8,111 nucleotides of DNA from positions 1-8,111 of the forward strand of contig QNAP01000073.1 of the NCBI GenBank assembly GCA_003641795.1, read 5' to 3'. The notes under the pieces were generated by a model that was not told the origin of the DNA, made no database searches, and saw nothing but the letters and a program-made list of their open reading frames with translations. Below are positions 6,080 to 8,111 of this stretch, piece after piece. Both the position numbers and the translations under genes were made by a program. This DNA is from Thermotogae bacterium (GTDB lineage: Bacteria; Thermotogota; Thermotogae; UBA12178). How positions within the stretch are numbered: position 1 is the first letter of the stretch; every line of letters starts with the position of its first letter.

Positions 6080-6795
6080 AGATAACGCGATACAGCGCTA
6101 CGGGCAACACTTTCGTCTTTCTTGATCTGAAACACCCGCTGTCCGACGAAGAAAAAAGCGAATTGGTTCTACAACACGTGGGTAACCTCGATGGCGCCAT
6201 CTTCGTTGAAGAAAAGAACGGCAAGCCAGTCATGGATTACTTCAACCGTGACGGAAAGCGAGCAAAGTTTTGCGGCAACGGTGCAAGGGCTTTCGTTTGG
6301 CACCTCGTGACGCGGAAAGGCTCCAAGAGAGAAGTAGAGTTTCTCACTGGAGCGGGTATGATACGAGGTTTTGTAAAAGAAGCTACTGCGTTCATTCAAG
6401 TGCCCGATCCGACTGACGGAGATCTCTTCGAGCTGGAAAATCTAAGAATCGCGAAGATCGTAGTGGGTGTTCCACATCTTGTAATCGAGCATCCGGAACT
6501 CGAAAAAATTGACCTGGTTCGGTTGGTAAGACCCTTGCGATGGAGATTCGATGCCAACGTGAACCTCTTCAGGGAGGTGGAAAAAGGCGTTGTGAAAATG
6601 CGCACCTATGAGAGAGGGGTGGAACGAGAAACCTTGGCCTGTGGAAGTGGAGCCGTCGCAGTGGCCCACGTATACCGCCATTGGAAAGCATTGGGGGAGA
6701 TCGAAGAGATCAAGCTCCTGCCTCCGGGTGGGGAACTCTTGGTGTTGATAAAAGATGGCCACTATTATCTTGGAGGAGGTGTCGAGAGTGTTTAA
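6076..6795 (+). CDS. dapF: Diaminopimelate epimerase
   Basis: A cofactor-independent two-base epimerase that converts LL- to meso-diaminopimelate, the direct precursor of lysine. Both catalytic cysteines are present in their motifs: Cys66 in FCGNGARAF and Cys189 in ETLACGSGAVAVA. Asn11 in ATGNTFVFLD corresponds to the substrate-binding Asn of the usual GLGNDF motif, but the following Asp is Thr here. At 239 residues it is shorter than typical family members (about 270), the loss being spread over loops rather than a truncation. ATG at 6076 overlaps the asd stop by four bases and has GGGAGGGG (6064-6071) upstream. The 3' end overlaps dapA by eight bases. The operon context supports a role in lysine synthesis. 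Thermotoga peptidoglycan is reported to contain lysine rather than diaminopimelate, so the product may feed lysine only, and epimerase or racemase activity on other substrates is conceivable. Confidence 0.93.
   Translation: MKITRYSATGNTFVFLDLKHPLSDEEKSELVLQHVGNLDGAIFVEEKNGKPVMDYFNRDGKRAKFCGNGARAFVWHLVTRKGSKREVEFLTGAGMIRGFVKEATAFIQVPDPTDGDLFELENLRIAKIVVGVPHLVIEHPELEKIDLVRLVRPLRWRFDANVNLFREVEKGVVKMRTYERGVERETLACGSGAVAVAHVYRHWKALGEIEEIKLLPPGGELLVLIKDGHYYLGGGVESV
6774..6781 (+). promoter_or_regulatory. Ribosome binding site of dapA inside dapF
   Basis: AGGAGGTG at 6774-6781 lies within the last codons of dapF and 6 nt before GTG at 6788. It selects this GTG over the in-frame ATG at 6755, which would add eleven residues not seen in DapA proteins. 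Confidence 0.8.
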
Positions 6796-7675
6796 AGGGG
6801 TAGCAACGGCTTTGATCACGCCGTTTACAAACGGAAAGGTCGATTATAAGAACTTCGAGAGGTTCATCCAATGGCAAATCGAAAAAGGAGTTGATGCACT
6901 CGTTGTGCTTGGCACTACTGGAGAAGCACCCTCCGTATCGGAAGAAGAAAGAAAAGAGATTGTGTCTTTTGCAGTCAAACTTGTCAATAAACGTGTGCCG
7001 GTGATCGTTGGCACGGGGACCAATTCCACGGAAAAGACTCTGAAGATGACGCTTCAAGCCCAGGAACTGGGAGCGGATGGTGCACTCGTTGTGACTCCCT
7101 ATTACAACAAACCTGTGCAAGAAGGTCTCTACCAACACTATGCGTATCTAGCACAGCGCGTTGAGATTCCCATAATCATCTACAACGTCCCGTCAAGAAC
7201 GGGTGTGAACATTCTTCCGGAGACGATCTTCAGGCTCGCCAAAGATTGTAAAAACATCGTTGGCGTCAAAGAAGCCTCTGGCAACGTGGCGCAGATCGAT
7301 TCGCTGCTCATGAGGTTGAAGAACGTCAGGGAAGATTTCTTCGTGTGGTCGGGTAACGACGATCAAGCGTTCCATCTCATGTGTAGCGGAGGTCATGGAG
7401 TGGTGTCCGTCCTATCCAACGTGGTGCCCGATCTCACGGCACAACTTTGTAGAGCAACTTTAGATGGGAGATTGGAAGAATCGCGTGACCTCCACTTGAA
7501 GCTCTTCCCACTCATGAAGGCACTCTTCGTGGAGACCAATCCTATCCCAGTGAAGTACGGTGTTTCACTCCTGGGATTCTGTGAAAACGAGCTCAGGTTA
7601 CCGTTAGTGCCCGCTTCTCAAAAGACACGGGAGATCGTCGAATCGGCCATGCGTGATTTGGGGGTGCTTTCATGA
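6788..7675 (+). CDS. dapA: 4-hydroxy-tetrahydrodipicolinate synthase
   Basis: Catalyses the first committed step to lysine, the aldol-type condensation of pyruvate with aspartate semialdehyde, through a Schiff base in a (beta/alpha)8 barrel. From GTG at 6788 the product has 295 residues, as usual, and starts MFKGVATALITPF like other DapA proteins. Lys161 in GVKEAS is the Schiff-base lysine. Thr43-Thr44 in LGTTGE and Tyr132 in IYNVPSRTG form the proton relay with Tyr106 of TPYYNKP, and Arg137 binds the semialdehyde carboxylate. WSGNDD (187-192) and FVETNPIPVK (247-256) are also conserved. It resembles the T. maritima enzyme almost throughout, as I recall that sequence. The start lies eight bases inside dapF and the stop overlaps dapB (ATGA), so translation is coupled on both sides. 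Sialic-acid lyase relatives are excluded by the operon and the conserved Arg137. Confidence 0.96.
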   Translation: MFKGVATALITPFTNGKVDYKNFERFIQWQIEKGVDALVVLGTTGEAPSVSEEERKEIVSFAVKLVNKRVPVIVGTGTNSTEKTLKMTLQAQELGADGALVVTPYYNKPVQEGLYQHYAYLAQRVEIPIIIYNVPSRTGVNILPETIFRLAKDCKNIVGVKEASGNVAQIDSLLMRLKNVREDFFVWSGNDDQAFHLMCSGGHGVVSVLSNVVPDLTAQLCRATLDGRLEESRDLHLKLFPLMKALFVETNPIPVKYGVSLLGFCENELRLPLVPASQKTREIVESAMRDLGVLS

Positions 7676-8111
7676 AATTTGGTGTGTTTGGTTATTCTGG
7701 AAGAATGGGCAAGGTGGTGATAGAAACCTTCCAAGAAGCAGGGCACGAACTTACCTTCAAGGCGGACATCGACGGCGAGACCATGAAGGAAAAGCCACAA
7801 GTCATCATGGATTTTTCCTCTGCGAGCGCACTGGAAACGGTAATGAAGACCGTCGAGCGCCTGAACTGTGCGTTGGTTACAGGAACCACTGGCATCGATG
7901 ATCAAGGTATCGAACGCTTGAAGGAATTGGGTGAGCGAGTCACTGTAGTGCAGAGCTTCAACTTCTCTGTGGGTATTGCGATACTGAAGAAGATCTTGCG
8001 TGAATATTCGAAATTCTTGGAAAACTGGGATGTTGAGCTTGTGGAGGTTCACCACAAACATAAAAAGGACGCTCCCTCAGGTACGGCCATCGCTTTATCA
8101 CGGGAAATCGG
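7672..8111 (+). CDS. dapB: 4-hydroxy-tetrahydrodipicolinate reductase, N-terminal part (cut by window edge)
   Basis: Reduces the DapA product to tetrahydrodipicolinate with NADH or NADPH. ATG at 7672 overlaps the dapA stop by four bases and has GGGGGTG (7660-7666) 5 nt upstream. The 146 codons in the window cover the nucleotide-binding domain and the start of the catalytic domain. GYSGRMG (7-13) is the dinucleotide loop, DFSS (47-50) and GTTG (71-74) line the cofactor site, and NFSVGI (97-102) follows. EVHHKHKKDAPSGTA (125-139) is the family signature, with His127 and Lys131 matching the catalytic pair of E. coli (His159, Lys163). Compared with E. coli the loops are about 30 residues shorter by the signature, as in the compact T. 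maritima enzyme of about 216 residues. The remaining third of the gene lies beyond the right edge. Confidence 0.95.
   Translation, partial: MKFGVFGYSGRMGKVVIETFQEAGHELTFKADIDGETMKEKPQVIMDFSSASALETVMKTVERLNCALVTGTTGIDDQGIERLKELGERVTVVQSFNFSVGIAILKKILREYSKFLENWDVELVEVHHKHKKDAPSGTAIALSREI

Overview
The window looks like a chromosomal segment of a thermophilic bacterium of the order Thermotogales (Thermotoga/Pseudothermotoga type). This rests on the order asd-dapF-dapA-dapB with start/stop overlaps, the short DapB, a DapA very close to my recollection of the Thermotoga maritima enzyme, very strong AGGAGGT-type ribosome binding sites and frequent GTG/TTG starts. The taxonomic call is inference from remembered family sequences, not a search.

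Layout. (1) Positions 1-378, minus strand: the first 126 codons of an unrecognised protein with one CXXC pair, cut by the left edge. Upstream of it (386-443) is a nested inverted repeat that could hide its ribosome binding site. (2) About 602-3278, plus strand: a promoter and a two-gene operon, cytosine permease (codB) and cytosine deaminase (codA), which together import cytosine and convert it to uracil plus ammonia. It ends at a perfect bidirectional terminator hairpin (3391-3416). (3) 3474-4820, minus strand: the Mg2+ channel/transporter gene mgtE, convergent with codBA and sharing that terminator. Its leader carries a well-formed 11-codon open reading frame (MGDDCPSSRPP, 4852-4887) with its own Shine-Dalgarno, just upstream of mgtE. 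(4) 5043 to the right edge, plus strand: a promoter and the lysine/diaminopimelate operon asd (TTG start), dapF, dapA (GTG start), dapB, every gene overlapping the next; dapB is cut by the right edge.

How the parts work together. Asd makes aspartate semialdehyde, DapA condenses it with pyruvate, DapB reduces the product, and DapF epimerises LL- to meso-diaminopimelate near the end of the route. Enzymes for the middle steps and aspartokinase are expected beyond the right edge. codBA is an independent nucleobase-salvage unit, and mgtE is an independent ion-homeostasis gene transcribed divergently from the dap operon.

Most of the window is ordinary core metabolism. The points worth a second look are the Asp/Pro-rich leader peptide in front of mgtE, which resembles in idea the enterobacterial MgtL leader; Ser in place of Asp next to the catalytic Asp of the cytosine deaminase; the hairpin-gated start of the unknown left-edge gene; and the absence of a recognisable lysine riboswitch in front of asd.
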